From the NCBI RefSeq assembly GCF_002964045.1, contig NZ_POPB01000315.1, forward strand, positions 1 to 53,459: DNA of 53,459 nucleotides, in the 5' to 3' direction. Positions within the stretch are counted from its first letter, which is position 1. The number at the start of each line of letters is the position of its first letter. The translations under genes and the position numbers were made by a program. The DNA is from Streptococcus suis. Its GTDB lineage: Bacteria; Bacillota; Bacilli; Lactobacillales; Streptococcaceae. The notes under the pieces are model-generated. The model had not been told where the DNA came from, ran no database searches, and saw nothing but the letters and a program-made list of their open reading frames with translations. Below are positions 8,661 through 16,600 of the stretch, one piece after another.

Positions 8661-9602
8661 TTAGTTCTTACCTCCTTCTGGAAGGGCTACTTGATGAGTT
8701 GCTGAAAAAGCTTTCAAATCGTACACACGACCGTTTTCATCATAGTACTGACCTTGTTTTTCTTGGTACTCCTTTTCTGCAGCCAAACGCTTCTCTTTAT
8801 TTTTCAAGCGATTCACTGGATCAATGGACGGAATAGCTGATAGGAGACGTTTGGTGTAGATATGCTGGGGATTATTATAAATATCGTTTTTATTTCCCGT
8901 TTCTACAAAACGACCACGATACATGATGAACAACTCATCACACATGTGTTGTACCACACCAAGGTCATGGGAAATAAATAGATAACTGAGTTTGAACTCA
9001 TCCTGGATACGTTTCATGTAGTTCAAGACCTGCGCTTGAACAGACAAGTCTAAGGCAGAAACAGGCTCATCGGCAATAATCAAACGAGGATTACTTGCCA
9101 AGGCACGTGCCACGCCTATACGCTGACGCTGACCACCAGAAAACTCATGCGGATATTTAATTAAAGCTTCTTCATTTAGACCAATCGTATCCAATAATTG
9201 AAGAACCTTTTTCTTTTCCTCATCTGGAGACAGACGGTCAAAGTTACGAATAGGCTCTGCAATAATGTCTAAAATACGCTTTTTAGGGTTGAAACTAGAA
9301 AGTGAATCTTGGAAAATCATCTGCACATCGCGGTTAAAGTTTCCTTTTTTACCACGTGATTTATTGGTTACATTTTGCCCTTCATAGATGATTTGTCCCG
9401 AAGTAGCACGTTCCAAACCAATAATTGCCTTACCGATTGTTGATTTACCTGAACCTGATTCACCAACCAAGCCATAGGTCTTACCTTCTTCAATTTCAAT
9501 ATTTACACCATCTACAGCGTAGACATGGTCTGTGACACGGTTAAAGAAGCCACTACGAATTGGATAATGGACTTTTAAATCTTTTACTTCAATAAATCCC
9601 AC
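8661..9602 (-). CDS. oppF: oligopeptide ABC transporter ATP-binding protein OppF
   Basis: ATPase subunit, 313 residues. Walker A is GESGSGKST near 48-56, the signature FSGGQRQR near 154-161 and Walker B LIIADEP near 174-180. The OppF-type C-terminal extension follows, with IPSIDP and a lysine/glutamate-rich tail. It starts with GTG after GGGGAGG, two bases after the oppD stop. OppD and OppF form the heterodimeric motor of the importer. Confidence 0.88.
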   Translation of the reverse strand: MGFIEVKDLKVHYPIRSGFFNRVTDHVYAVDGVNIEIEEGKTYGLVGESGSGKSTIGKAIIGLERATSGQIIYEGQNVTNKSRGKKGNFNRDVQMIFQDSLSSFNPKKRILDIIAEPIRNFDRLSPDEEKKKVLQLLDTIGLNEEALIKYPHEFSGGQRQRIGVARALASNPRLIIADEPVSALDLSVQAQVLNYMKRIQDEFKLSYLFISHDLGVVQHMCDELFIMYRGRFVETGNKNDIYNNPQHIYTKRLLSAIPSIDPVNRLKNKEKRLAAEKEYQEKQGQYYDENGRVYDLKAFSATHQVALPEGGKN

Positions 9603-9604
9603 TA

Positions 9605-10603
9605 TTAGGCCTCCCCTTCAAAATAGAATGTCTCATGACATGTACAACGCACAAAATGGTCAGGACCAATCTCATGCATCACTGGATTTTCTTCATGAGC
9701 TGCTGCATCAATCCACGGAATACGTGGTGCAAAACGACAACCCTTACGCAACATCTTCGTAATTGGCGGTACAATTCCATCAATTACGTGCAATTCGCCA
9801 CCTTCACTACCAGATTGTGGATTTGACTTCAAGAGTGAACGAGTATATGGATGTTTTGGATTGGTAAAGAGTTCCTCAACGGGAGCTACTTCGACAAACT
9901 GACCACCATACATAACTGCTACACGGTCTGCCGTTTCTGCTACTACACCCAAATCGTGGGTAATCAAGATAATACCTGAACCTGTTTCAGCCTGAATATC
10001 ATTCAAAAGGTCCAAAATCTGTGCCTGAATGGTAACGTCCAAGGCTGTAGTTGGCTCATCCGCAATAATAATCGGTGGTTTACAAGAAAGAGCCATCGCA
10101 ATAATAATACGCTGACGCATACCACCTGAAAGTTCATGTGGATACTGCTTAAAGGTACGCTTAGGATTCGGAATACCTACTTGAGCCAACAATTCCAAAA
10201 CACGCTCCGTACGGGCATTGGCATCCAAGTCTGTATGGTAGAATAAGGCCTCGTCAATCTGTGCACCAATGGTCATCAATGGATTTAAAGAAGCCAAGGG
10301 ATCCTGGAAAATCATACCAATATCGTTACCACGTACTGTGTTATACTTGGCTTCATCCATTCCAATCAATTCCATATCATTGTACTGGATGCTGCCTGTA
10401 ATTTTAGTATTCAATGGATTGTGCAAACCCATAATAGTTGTTGCCAACGTTGACTTACCACAGCCAGATTCCCCAACAATTGCTAAAATTTCATTCTTTT
10501 GTAAGGAAATATCAACACCATCGACTGCATCAAAATAGTCATCTCCGATGCGGAATCCAACGTGTAAATCCTTAATGTCTAAAAGCGGTTTTTCAGTAGC
10601 CAC
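9605..10603 (-). CDS. oppD: oligopeptide ABC transporter ATP-binding protein OppD
   Basis: ATPase subunit, 332 residues. Walker A is GESGCGKST near 44-52, the signature LSGGMRQR near 158-165 and Walker B IIIADEP near 177-183. The C-terminal oligopeptide-transporter extension contains the cysteine cluster expected of OppD-type proteins (GCRFAPRIP and later HFVRCTCHE), which in related transporters is a metal-cluster or structural site. It starts with GTG preceded by AAAGGAGG and heads the oppDFBC unit, which has its own promoter behind the oppA terminator. Confidence 0.88.
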   Translation of the reverse strand: MATEKPLLDIKDLHVGFRIGDDYFDAVDGVDISLQKNEILAIVGESGCGKSTLATTIMGLHNPLNTKITGSIQYNDMELIGMDEAKYNTVRGNDIGMIFQDPLASLNPLMTIGAQIDEALFYHTDLDANARTERVLELLAQVGIPNPKRTFKQYPHELSGGMRQRIIIAMALSCKPPIIIADEPTTALDVTIQAQILDLLNDIQAETGSGIILITHDLGVVAETADRVAVMYGGQFVEVAPVEELFTNPKHPYTRSLLKSNPQSGSEGGELHVIDGIVPPITKMLRKGCRFAPRIPWIDAAAHEENPVMHEIGPDHFVRCTCHETFYFEGEA

Positions 10604-10729
10604 GCTTTTTCCTCCTTTGTTCGTCAGCTATCCCAACTTCATTCATCGTTCGAGTCAAGTACCTTTCGGTATGTGGAAAGTGACCTTTTTAAATCTTCTT
10701 TAACAAACCTACCAAGTCCATATAGAGTT

Positions 10730-10744
10730 TGATAACGTTTACTA
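10730..10744 (-). promoter_or_regulatory. cre-like (CcpA) site in the oppD leader
   Basis: Minus strand TAGTAAACGTTATCA matches the cre consensus WTGNAANCGNWNNCW at 14 of 15 positions. It lies about 45 bases downstream of the oppD -10, where CcpA would block elongation. This is a pattern match only. Confidence 0.4.
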
Positions 10745-10786
10745 AACATTCAAAAATAATATATATCATTTTTGTGTACTGGTTCT

Positions 10787-10815
10787 ACTATACCATAATT
10801 ATCTGAAAATTCCAA
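10787..10815 (-). promoter_or_regulatory. promoter of oppDFBC
   Basis: Minus strand TTGGAA (10810-10815), 17-base spacer ending TGG, TATAGT (10787-10792). It lies directly behind the oppA terminator and leaves a leader of roughly 180 bases before oppD. Confidence 0.6.
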
Positions 10816-10820
10816 TAGCA

Positions 10821-10856
10821 ATCTGAAAAAAGCCAACCAAGTTGGCTTTTTCAGAT
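10821..10856 (-). terminator. terminator of oppA
   Basis: Perfect inverted repeat with the core AGCCAAC (10831-10837) and GTTGGCT (10841-10847) and a three-base CAA spacer, extended by ATCTGAAAAA and TTTTTCAGAT flanks. It begins about 20 bases after the oppA stop, so oppA can be made in excess of the permease, as is usual for binding proteins. Confidence 0.75.
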
Positions 10857-10876
10857 TCTATTGTTATCTGCTAATA

Positions 10877-12670
10877 TTATTCTGCAGCTACACCTTTGTC
10901 AGCAGTCAATTCGATATTTTCAAGAGCAATACCCTTACCTGAAGCTGAACCATAGTTTGAATCATAGTTTTTCACGCGTTTGTTAAGCGCAGTAATTGAC
11001 TCAGACTCAAATGTTGGAATCGCAAATGCTTGCTCATGAGCGTATTGTTGCCATGCTTTGTAGTTTTTGATGTTTGTTTCTTCATCGAATGAATCGGTAG
11101 AGCTAATAGCATCCAACAATTTTGTATTTTCTTCAGATACGAAACGTGACATGTTGAAGGCAGCGATAGGACCCCAAGTACCTGTTGGGTTTGGATCGTA
11201 ACCAGTAGACCAGCCACCAGCATACATATCGATAGCAGGATCGTTCGCTTGAAGTGCATCGTAGAATGAGTTGATTTCAACTGTACGACCTGTGTACAAT
11301 TCAACGTTCAAGCCGACTTCTTTCCACCAAGCAATGTACTGTTGTACAAGGGCTTCGTTAGCTTCAGTACGTTTACGAGCTGCAAAGGTAATCTTGAATT
11401 CTTTACCATCTTTGCCTTCACGGATTCCATCGCCATCTACATCTTTATAGCCAGCTTCGTCCAAGAGTTTCTTAGCTTTTTCTGGATCGTATGTGTATCC
11501 TTCCAATTCAGAATCATGGATATCACCGAAGAATGAGATGATCAATGAGTTAGCTGGGTGGTAAAGACCATTGTACAATGACTCGCCTGCTGTCTTGGTA
11601 TCAATAGCATAGGCAATCGCTTGACGAAGATTCACATCATTCATCTTAGCATTCTCATCCATAACGTTCTTGCCAGCAGCTTCGTCATATTTACCAAGGT
11701 TGAATGAAATATATTCGTAAACTGAATCCAAAGATCCAACGATGTTCAAGTTAGAAGCATCTTTGTATGAATCCAATTGATCAACAGGCATATCTGCGAT
11801 ATCGTAGTTACCAGCCTTCATTTCAGAAACGATAGTATCAGGAGATACGATATCAATCTTCAATGAACTTGTTTTTGGCGTTGTACCTTTGAAGAAGTAT
11901 TCGTTTGGTACGTAAGTGATAGACTCACCGTTTACGATTTCCTTGATTTTCCAAGGTCCCATACCAACAAGTTTAGCTGTACGTGAGTACTCGCTCTTTT
12001 CCCAATCTGCAACAGGAATGTCTTTATAGATATGTTCTGGTTGGATATAGGCAGGTACATCACCACCGGCATACATCATAGAAGGTGACATTTCTTTCAC
12101 AGTCAATTCTACTGTGTAGTCGTCAACTTTCTTAATACCAGAGATGTCTGACGCTTTTCCGTCAACAAATTCCTGCATACCTTCAATGTTCAAGAATTTG
12201 TCATCAAAACGGACACCAGTATAGTCTTTGCTTGCCATTGACTTGATAGTGAAAATGTAGTCATTGATAGTAAATGGCTGACCATCAGACCACTTGTAGT
12301 CTTTACCAGTCAAGCTAACAGTGATTTTCTTGCCTTCTACATCAAACTCAGCTTTTGCAAGACCTGAATCATCCAACTTACGATCTCCATCGTAACCGAA
12401 CATTGAAATATCAACCATTCCACCAAATGTTGAATCGATTGTATTTTCAGTCAATTCGTCAATCAAGAGACCAGATGAAGTTGTAGCTGACACCAACGCG
12501 TATTTCAATTGTGCGTCCGCAACAGCTGAACCATCTTGTTTCACTTCTGACGGGAATGATAATTCTTGTTTTTGTGAGCTAGAAGATGACTTAGAGCCAC
12601 AAGCTGCCAAAACAGATGCAGATAAAAGAGTAATACCTGCTAGAGCAAAGAGTTTTGTTGTCTTTTTCAT
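10877..12670 (-). CDS. oppA: oligopeptide-binding lipoprotein OppA
   Basis: Surface-anchored peptide-binding protein (SBP family 5), 597 residues, which catches oligopeptides for OppBCDF. The lipoprotein signal has a KKTTK start, a hydrophobic core and the lipobox LAAC with Cys24 as the lipidated residue, followed by a Ser-rich linker. SBP family 5 landmarks include the YKWSDGQPFTINDY segment near 125-140, PEHIYKD, the YDPEKAKKLLDEAGYKD segment and AAFNMSRF. The start follows GAGGTG at a good distance. A promoter and a CodY-like site lie upstream, and a terminator separates it from oppD. Confidence 0.9.
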   Translation of the reverse strand: MKKTTKLFALAGITLLSASVLAACGSKSSSSSQKQELSFPSEVKQDGSAVADAQLKYALVSATTSSGLLIDELTENTIDSTFGGMVDISMFGYDGDRKLDDSGLAKAEFDVEGKKITVSLTGKDYKWSDGQPFTINDYIFTIKSMASKDYTGVRFDDKFLNIEGMQEFVDGKASDISGIKKVDDYTVELTVKEMSPSMMYAGGDVPAYIQPEHIYKDIPVADWEKSEYSRTAKLVGMGPWKIKEIVNGESITYVPNEYFFKGTTPKTSSLKIDIVSPDTIVSEMKAGNYDIADMPVDQLDSYKDASNLNIVGSLDSVYEYISFNLGKYDEAAGKNVMDENAKMNDVNLRQAIAYAIDTKTAGESLYNGLYHPANSLIISFFGDIHDSELEGYTYDPEKAKKLLDEAGYKDVDGDGIREGKDGKEFKITFAARKRTEANEALVQQYIAWWKEVGLNVELYTGRTVEINSFYDALQANDPAIDMYAGGWSTGYDPNPTGTWGPIAAFNMSRFVSEENTKLLDAISSTDSFDEETNIKNYKAWQQYAHEQAFAIPTFESESITALNKRVKNYDSNYGSASGKGIALENIELTADKGVAAE

Positions 12671-12697
12671 AAAACACCTCTGTTTTTCTTTTTCTAT

Positions 12698-12715
12698 GAC
12701 ACATAATCTTATGTC
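12698..12715 (-). promoter_or_regulatory. inverted repeat in the oppA leader
   Basis: GACACATAA and TTATGTC form an imperfect stem in the region transcribed ahead of oppA, between its -10 and ribosome binding site. It may be a leader hairpin or an operator; the sequence alone cannot decide. Confidence 0.35.
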
Positions 12716-12727
12716 GTTATGAAACTT

Positions 12728-12756
12728 ATTATATCATAAAATTTTCTTAAATAAAG
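12728..12756 (-). promoter_or_regulatory. promoter of oppA
   Basis: A perfect minus-strand -10 TATAAT (12728-12733) lies about 58 bases before the oppA ATG. The -35 position at 17-base spacing (12751-12756) reads CTTTAT, which is weak, so the promoter may depend on context. Confidence 0.5.
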
Positions 12757-12759
12757 TCT

Positions 12760-12774
12760 TTTTGTCAGAAAATT
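12760..12774 (-). promoter_or_regulatory. CodY-like box upstream of oppA
   Basis: Minus strand AATTTTCTGACAAAA matches the CodY consensus AATTTTCWGAAAATT at 12 of 15 positions and lies next to the presumed -35. CodY control of opp genes is established in streptococci and lactococci; here it is inferred. Confidence 0.45.
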
Positions 12775-12849
12775 TTGTAAAAACATAAATTTTCATTATT
12801 TTCTATTTTTTTGCAATTCTTTTCCTTATTTTTCTTAGATTTCTTGTGT

Positions 12850-12878
12850 TATAATGGGATAGATTAAATTCAGAAGGA
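12850..12878 (+). promoter_or_regulatory. extended -10 promoter and RBS of dacA
   Basis: TGTTATAAT gives an extended -10 (TATAAT 12850-12855). The ribosome binding site AGAAGG lies at 12872-12877, seven bases before the dacA ATG. No clear -35 is needed with the extended -10. Confidence 0.6.
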
Positions 12879-12884
12879 ATCTTT

Positions 12885-14126
12885 ATGCGCAAAATTATAC
12901 TACTTTTATTTACATTTTTCTCACTAACCTTTGGGATTCGCCCTGTATTGGCTGATGATTTTTCTGTGGCTGCCAAGCATGCTATTGCTATCGAAGTAAA
13001 TTCTGGAAAAATTCTTTATGAACAAGATTCCGAAACAAAAGCAAGTGTCGCATCAATCAGCAAACTCCTCAGTGCCTACTTAGTCTATGAAGCAATAGGA
13101 AAAGGCGAGATCACTCTTGATACTATGGTAGACATTTCTGACTATCCCTACAGTCTCACAACAAACACGGAACTCAGTAATGTAAATTTAGATGCAAGAT
13201 CGTATTCTGTGCGCGACCTATTAAATGCCTCTCTCATCAATTCTTCAAACAGTGCAATGATTGCCTTAGCTGAAAAAATTGCTGGGAGTGAAGCTGCATT
13301 TGTCGATCGTATGAAGACAAAGGTCGAAGAGTGGGGAATAAAAGATGTTAAAATTGTCAATGTCTCCGGTCTTGATAACTCCGATCTGGGTGAAAACATC
13401 TATCCAGGATCCAGTCCAGAGGATGTAAACATGTTTTCAGCCCTTGACGTTGCAATCATTGCCAGACGATTAATCCTCGACTTTCCACAGGTACTAGATA
13501 TTACCTCTCTAAATGCCTATGATTTTGGTGGTATAACCTATTACAACACCAACCAAATGTTAAGCGAAGGCACCCATGCTCGCGGTGGTGTTGATGGACT
13601 AAAAACTGGAACGTCTGATTCAGCTGGATCAAGTTTTGTTGCGACAACAAACCAAGCCGGTATGAGAATTATTACCGTGGTGCTGAATGCCACAGATGGT
13701 CTGACCTCACCTGATAACCGTTTTGTCGAAACAAATAATCTTATGAATTATGTTTATGCAAATTTCTCCGTTCAACCTTTAGTAAAACAGGGTGAAGTGT
13801 TTGAAAATAGTCATATAAAGGTTTTCAATGGTGAAAAAGAAAGTGCTCCAGTAGTTGCTGCTGCCGACCTCTATGTCGTTAAGCGAAACCAAACAGACAA
13901 AACCGTCACTGCTACTTTTACGAGTGAACTGACAGAGATTGATGCACCGTTAACAGCTGGAACCTACATCGGTAAACTGCAATTGAATGACCAAGATTTA
14001 ATCGGAAAAGGTTATATCGAGGATCAAGCCTCGGTAGACATGGTATTAGCCAACGATATGAAGGAAGCTGCTTGGCCCATCTCCTGGTGGAACCAATTTG
14101 TCCGCTTTGTCAACGAAAAATTATAA
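12885..14126 (+). CDS. dacA: D-alanyl-D-alanine carboxypeptidase (low-mass PBP, DacA/PBP3)
   Basis: Removes the terminal D-Ala of peptidoglycan stem peptides and so controls cross-linking. The 413-residue protein has a signal peptide (cut near VLADD, about 23), then the penicillin-binding domain with SxxK as S57-ISK60, SxN as S120-S-N122, and KTG at 240-242. A C-terminal beta-rich PBP5-like domain spans roughly 280-385. The end holds the family's amphipathic helix (PISWWNQFVRFVNEKL) that holds it to the membrane. It diverges from oppA and converges on the suf operon, beside sufB as in pneumococcus. A strong two-way terminator follows. Confidence 0.92.
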   Translation: MRKIILLLFTFFSLTFGIRPVLADDFSVAAKHAIAIEVNSGKILYEQDSETKASVASISKLLSAYLVYEAIGKGEITLDTMVDISDYPYSLTTNTELSNVNLDARSYSVRDLLNASLINSSNSAMIALAEKIAGSEAAFVDRMKTKVEEWGIKDVKIVNVSGLDNSDLGENIYPGSSPEDVNMFSALDVAIIARRLILDFPQVLDITSLNAYDFGGITYYNTNQMLSEGTHARGGVDGLKTGTSDSAGSSFVATTNQAGMRIITVVLNATDGLTSPDNRFVETNNLMNYVYANFSVQPLVKQGEVFENSHIKVFNGEKESAPVVAAADLYVVKRNQTDKTVTATFTSELTEIDAPLTAGTYIGKLQLNDQDLIGKGYIEDQASVDMVLANDMKEAAWPISWWNQFVRFVNEKL

Positions 14127-14163
14127 AAATAGTATGCCGAAAATCATTCGGCATACTATTTTT
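14125..14163. terminator. terminator after dacA
   Basis: AAAAATAGTATGCCGA pairs perfectly with TCGGCATACTATTTTT over a seven-base loop, directly after the dacA stop. The A and T runs on both sides make it bidirectional. Confidence 0.85.
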
Positions 14164-14173
14164 ATACGATTAC

Positions 14174-14511
14174 AAAGAAGAGCGACTCCCGTCGCTCTCT
14201 ATTTCCAACGAGCGTTGGTATTTTAATGTAGAGTAGCATTCGCTACTCCCTATCTCCCACCTCGGTTGGAGAGTAAGTTGGTGAGAGTTCCTACCGGACT
14301 CCTTATTACATATCGTTTTCTTACAGAAATCGACGAGCGTGGAAGGTAACAATTCCATTTGTCAATTTATAAAGAAGAGCGACTTCCGTCGCTCCTTATC
14401 TCCAACCTCGGTTGGAGAGAGTTTCTGCGAAACTCCTTATTACATATCGCTTCCTTACAGGAAGCGACGCCAGTAGGATAAAAATAGTCTCCCAGACTAT
14501 TTTTATCCTAC
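14174..14511. repeat. array of variable-stem hairpins between dacA and sufB
   Basis: No gene fits here; the stretch is a chain of hairpins. Stems include AGAGCGAC/GTCGCTCT (14179-14198), GAGTAGC/GCTACTC (14231-14248), CTCCCACC/GGTTGGAG (14254-14271), GAGCGAC/GTCGCTC (14377-14394), CTCCAACC/GGTTGGAG (14400-14417), GAGTTTC/GAAACTC (14419-14435), CGCTTCC/GGAAGCG (14448-14466) and a 17-bp stem (14473-14511). Two units start with AAAGAAGAGCGACT (14174 and 14371) and both contain CTCCTTATTACATATCG (14299-14315, 14433-14449). Linkers reading TTGGARATAR on the minus strand recur at 14199-14208, 14250-14259 (one change) and 14396-14405. Stems differ between units but stay paired. Confidence 0.7.
14473..14511. 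terminator. 17-bp hairpin overlapping the sufB stop codon
   Basis: GTAGGATAAAAATAGTC (14473-14489) pairs perfectly with its complement at 14495-14511 over a five-base loop. The last sufB codons and its TAA (14503-14505) lie inside the stem. No T-run follows on the minus strand, so it is a 3' end stabiliser or a read-through-sensitive stem rather than a textbook terminator. Confidence 0.5.
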
Positions 14512-15918
14512 TGACCCCTCCATTTCATATGCAATCAGTCTGTTGAGTTCGACTGCGTATTCCATTGGGAGTTCTTTTGTGAATGGTTCGACAAAGCCCA
14601 TGACAATCATCTCTGTAGCTTCGGACTCGGATAGGCCACGACTCATGAGGTAGTAGAGCTGTTCTTCGGAGATTTTTGATACTTTGGCTTCGTGTTCGAG
14701 GGCCACTTGTGAGTTGTGGATTTCATTGAATGGGATGGTATCTGATTTGGAGATATCATCCATAATAATGGTGTCACACTCGATGTGGCTGATTGACTTG
14801 GCTGATTTTTTAGCAAAGGTTACTTGGCCACGGTAGTTGACTTCTCCACCGCCACGGGCAATGGATTTGGATACAATTGAGGACGATGTCCGTGGTGCAT
14901 TGTGAATCATCTTAGCACCGGTATCTTGGACTTGTCCTTTATTGGCAAAAGCTATTGACAACATGGTACCACGAGCACCTTCACCTTCCAAGTATACCGC
15001 AGGGTATTTCATAGTCGTCTTGGCTCCAAGGTTTCCGTCAATCCACTCAACTGTGGCATTTTTCTCAGCACGGGCACGCTTGGTTACTAGGTTATAAACG
15101 TTATCTGACCAGTTTTGAATAGTGGTATAACGCATGTAGGCACCTTCGTGGGCAATGATTTCCACAATAGCTGCGTGGAGGCTGGCCGTTGAGTAGGTCG
15201 GTGCTGTACAGCCTTCTACATAGTGAACACTTGCCCCTTCATCTACGATGATAAGGGTGCGTTCAAACTGACCTGTTCCTTCGTTGTTGATACGGAAGTA
15301 GGTTTGCAACGGAATATCCAACTTAACACCTTTTGGTACGTAGATAAAGGTGCCACCTGACCAAACCGCTGAGTTGAGGGCAGCCAGTTTGTTATCTGAC
15401 GGCGGAACAAGTTTTCCAAAGTATTTTTTGAAGAGTTCTGGATGTTCCTTGAGAGCCGTGTCGGTATCTGTAAAGATAATGCCGTGCTTGTCGTACTCTT
15501 CTTTCATATTGTGGTAGACTACTTCTGATTCGTACTGGGCAGAAGCTCCTGCCAGGTAGGCACGCTCAGCTTCTGGAATACCGATGCGTTCAAAGGTTTC
15601 TTTGATTTTGTCTGGCACATCGTCCCAGCTCCGTGCTGGTTTATCTGACGGTTTTTGATAGTAAACAATATCATCAAAATCCAGTTCAGACAGGTCTGCT
15701 CCCCAAGTCTGCATCGGCATTTTCTTGAAGGTTTCATAGGATTTCAAACGGAATTCCAACATCCATTCAGGCTCGCCTTTGATACGGGACATTTCACGAA
15801 TGACTTCTTCGCTCAAGCCCTTACCAGTCGAAGCCACCAGTTCCACGTTTTCATCATGGAAACCGAATTTGTATTCCCCAAGGTCAATCGGGGTTGGTTC
15901 AATTCTTTCTTCTGACAT
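14503..15918 (-). CDS. sufB: Fe-S cluster assembly scaffold protein SufB
   Basis: SufB forms the SufBCD scaffold that builds Fe-S clusters. The 471-residue protein (from [14 protein letters not shown]) is highly like streptococcal SufB. Landmarks are [13 protein letters not shown] near 60, the [12 protein letters not shown] strand near 196-207, the beta-helix core, and the family signature near the C-terminus ([18 protein letters not shown]). An in-frame TTG at 15939 would add seven residues that homologues do not have; neither start has a clear Shine-Dalgarno. It is the last suf gene, 240 bases behind sufU because a repeat element has entered the gap. Confidence 0.92.
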   Translation of the reverse strand: MSEERIEPTPIDLGEYKFGFHDENVELVASTGKGLSEEVIREMSRIKGEPEWMLEFRLKSYETFKKMPMQTWGADLSELDFDDIVYYQKPSDKPARSWDDVPDKIKETFERIGIPEAERAYLAGASAQYESEVVYHNMKEEYDKHGIIFTDTDTALKEHPELFKKYFGKLVPPSDNKLAALNSAVWSGGTFIYVPKGVKLDIPLQTYFRINNEGTGQFERTLIIVDEGASVHYVEGCTAPTYSTASLHAAIVEIIAHEGAYMRYTTIQNWSDNVYNLVTKRARAEKNATVEWIDGNLGAKTTMKYPAVYLEGEGARGTMLSIAFANKGQVQDTGAKMIHNAPRTSSSIVSKSIARGGGEVNYRGQVTFAKKSAKSISHIECDTIIMDDISKSDTIPFNEIHNSQVALEHEAKVSKISEEQLYYLMSRGLSESEATEMIVMGFVEPFTKELPMEYAVELNRLIAYEMEGSVG

Positions 15919-16046
15919 AATATAAGATACTAAGCCCAAAAAGTATGAAAATAGCAGTTACGCTTTCTTCAAAGCTTGCTGGGCCTGTTCAATTCCAATC
16001 AGAAACTGAACAATCCTTTCTGTATGATTTTCATTTTTTGTTTATT
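15919..16046. other. sufU-sufB gap outside the repeat element
   Basis: About 125 bases with no promoter I can support. On the minus strand one frame (about 15958-16030) reads ENHTERIVQFLIGIEQAQQA and ends LKKA-stop, which looks protein-like but has no start codon. It may be the leftover end of a lost gene. No ribosome binding site for sufB is obvious. Confidence 0.3.
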
Positions 16047-16152
16047 TATAGTCTTTTAGTTTACTTTTAGTACTAGGCAACGAGCTGCAGACAGTACTGG
16101 AGTACGGCAAAGCGAGTTAACGAAGTAATAAAAGAAAAACTAAATGACTATA
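16047..16152. repeat. small MITE-like element between sufU and sufB (copy 1)
   Basis: A 106-bp element with inverted ends: the left end TATAGTC-TTTTAGTTTACTTTTAG pairs with the right end, whose complement reads TATAGTCATTTAGTTTTTC then TTTTATTAC. Inside are CTAGGCAACGAGC and GCGAGTTAACGAAGTAATAA, and a central stem GTACT-GG-AGTAC. It begins seven bases after the sufU stop. Related elements lie at 25327-25741 and 29694-29793. It has no coding capacity, so it would need a transposase in trans. Confidence 0.65.
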
Positions 16153-16159
16153 TTGATGC

Positions 16160-16600
16160 TCAGTTAGCACTCTCACTTCGTTCGATTGCTTTCTTCAGGG
16201 CATTCCACGGTAATGTGGCACATTTGATGCGTTGAGGAAATTTGGCGACACCTGCAAGGAGAGAGGCGTCCCCTAGTTCCTTCTGGCGTGGGTCTTCTTG
16301 GCCTTGGACCATTTGTGAGAAGATTTCTGCTAGTTCTTGAATCTGACTGATTTCTTTGCCAAGCACTGCTTCAGTCATCATGGATGCCGAGGCGGTTGAA
16401 ATGGTACACCCAACTCCGTCAAAAGCAATATCGGTAATCACATCATTTTCAATCTTGACTGATAGTTCAATCACATCGCCACAGGTTGGGTTGTGGAGCT
16501 CTAACTTTTCCACTCCGTCCAAGCTCCCGCGGTGACGAGGCGACTTGGAGTGTTCAGACACAACTGCCATATAAAGAGAATCTAATCTAGATAGGGCCAT
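16160..16600 (-). CDS. sufU: Fe-S assembly sulfur-transfer protein SufU
   Basis: Zinc protein that accepts sulfur from SufS and passes it to SufBCD. The 146-residue protein has the zinc ligands C40 (NPTCGD, with D42), C65 (GVGCTIS) and C127 (RIKCATLPW), and the 18-20 residue insertion before the last cysteine that marks SufU rather than IscU. A longer reading to 16759 lies inside sufS in another frame and is rejected. The ATG at 16600 has AAGGAG upstream and overlaps the end of sufS by 14 bases. Confidence 0.92.
   Translation of the reverse strand: MALSRLDSLYMAVVSEHSKSPRHRGSLDGVEKLELHNPTCGDVIELSVKIENDVITDIAFDGVGCTISTASASMMTEAVLGKEISQIQELAEIFSQMVQGQEDPRQKELGDASLLAGVAKFPQRIKCATLPWNALKKAIERSESAN

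Noticed and set aside
14174..14511. CRISPR array
   Set aside because: The repeats are self-complementary stems of differing sequence, spacers are not of equal length, and no cas genes are nearby.
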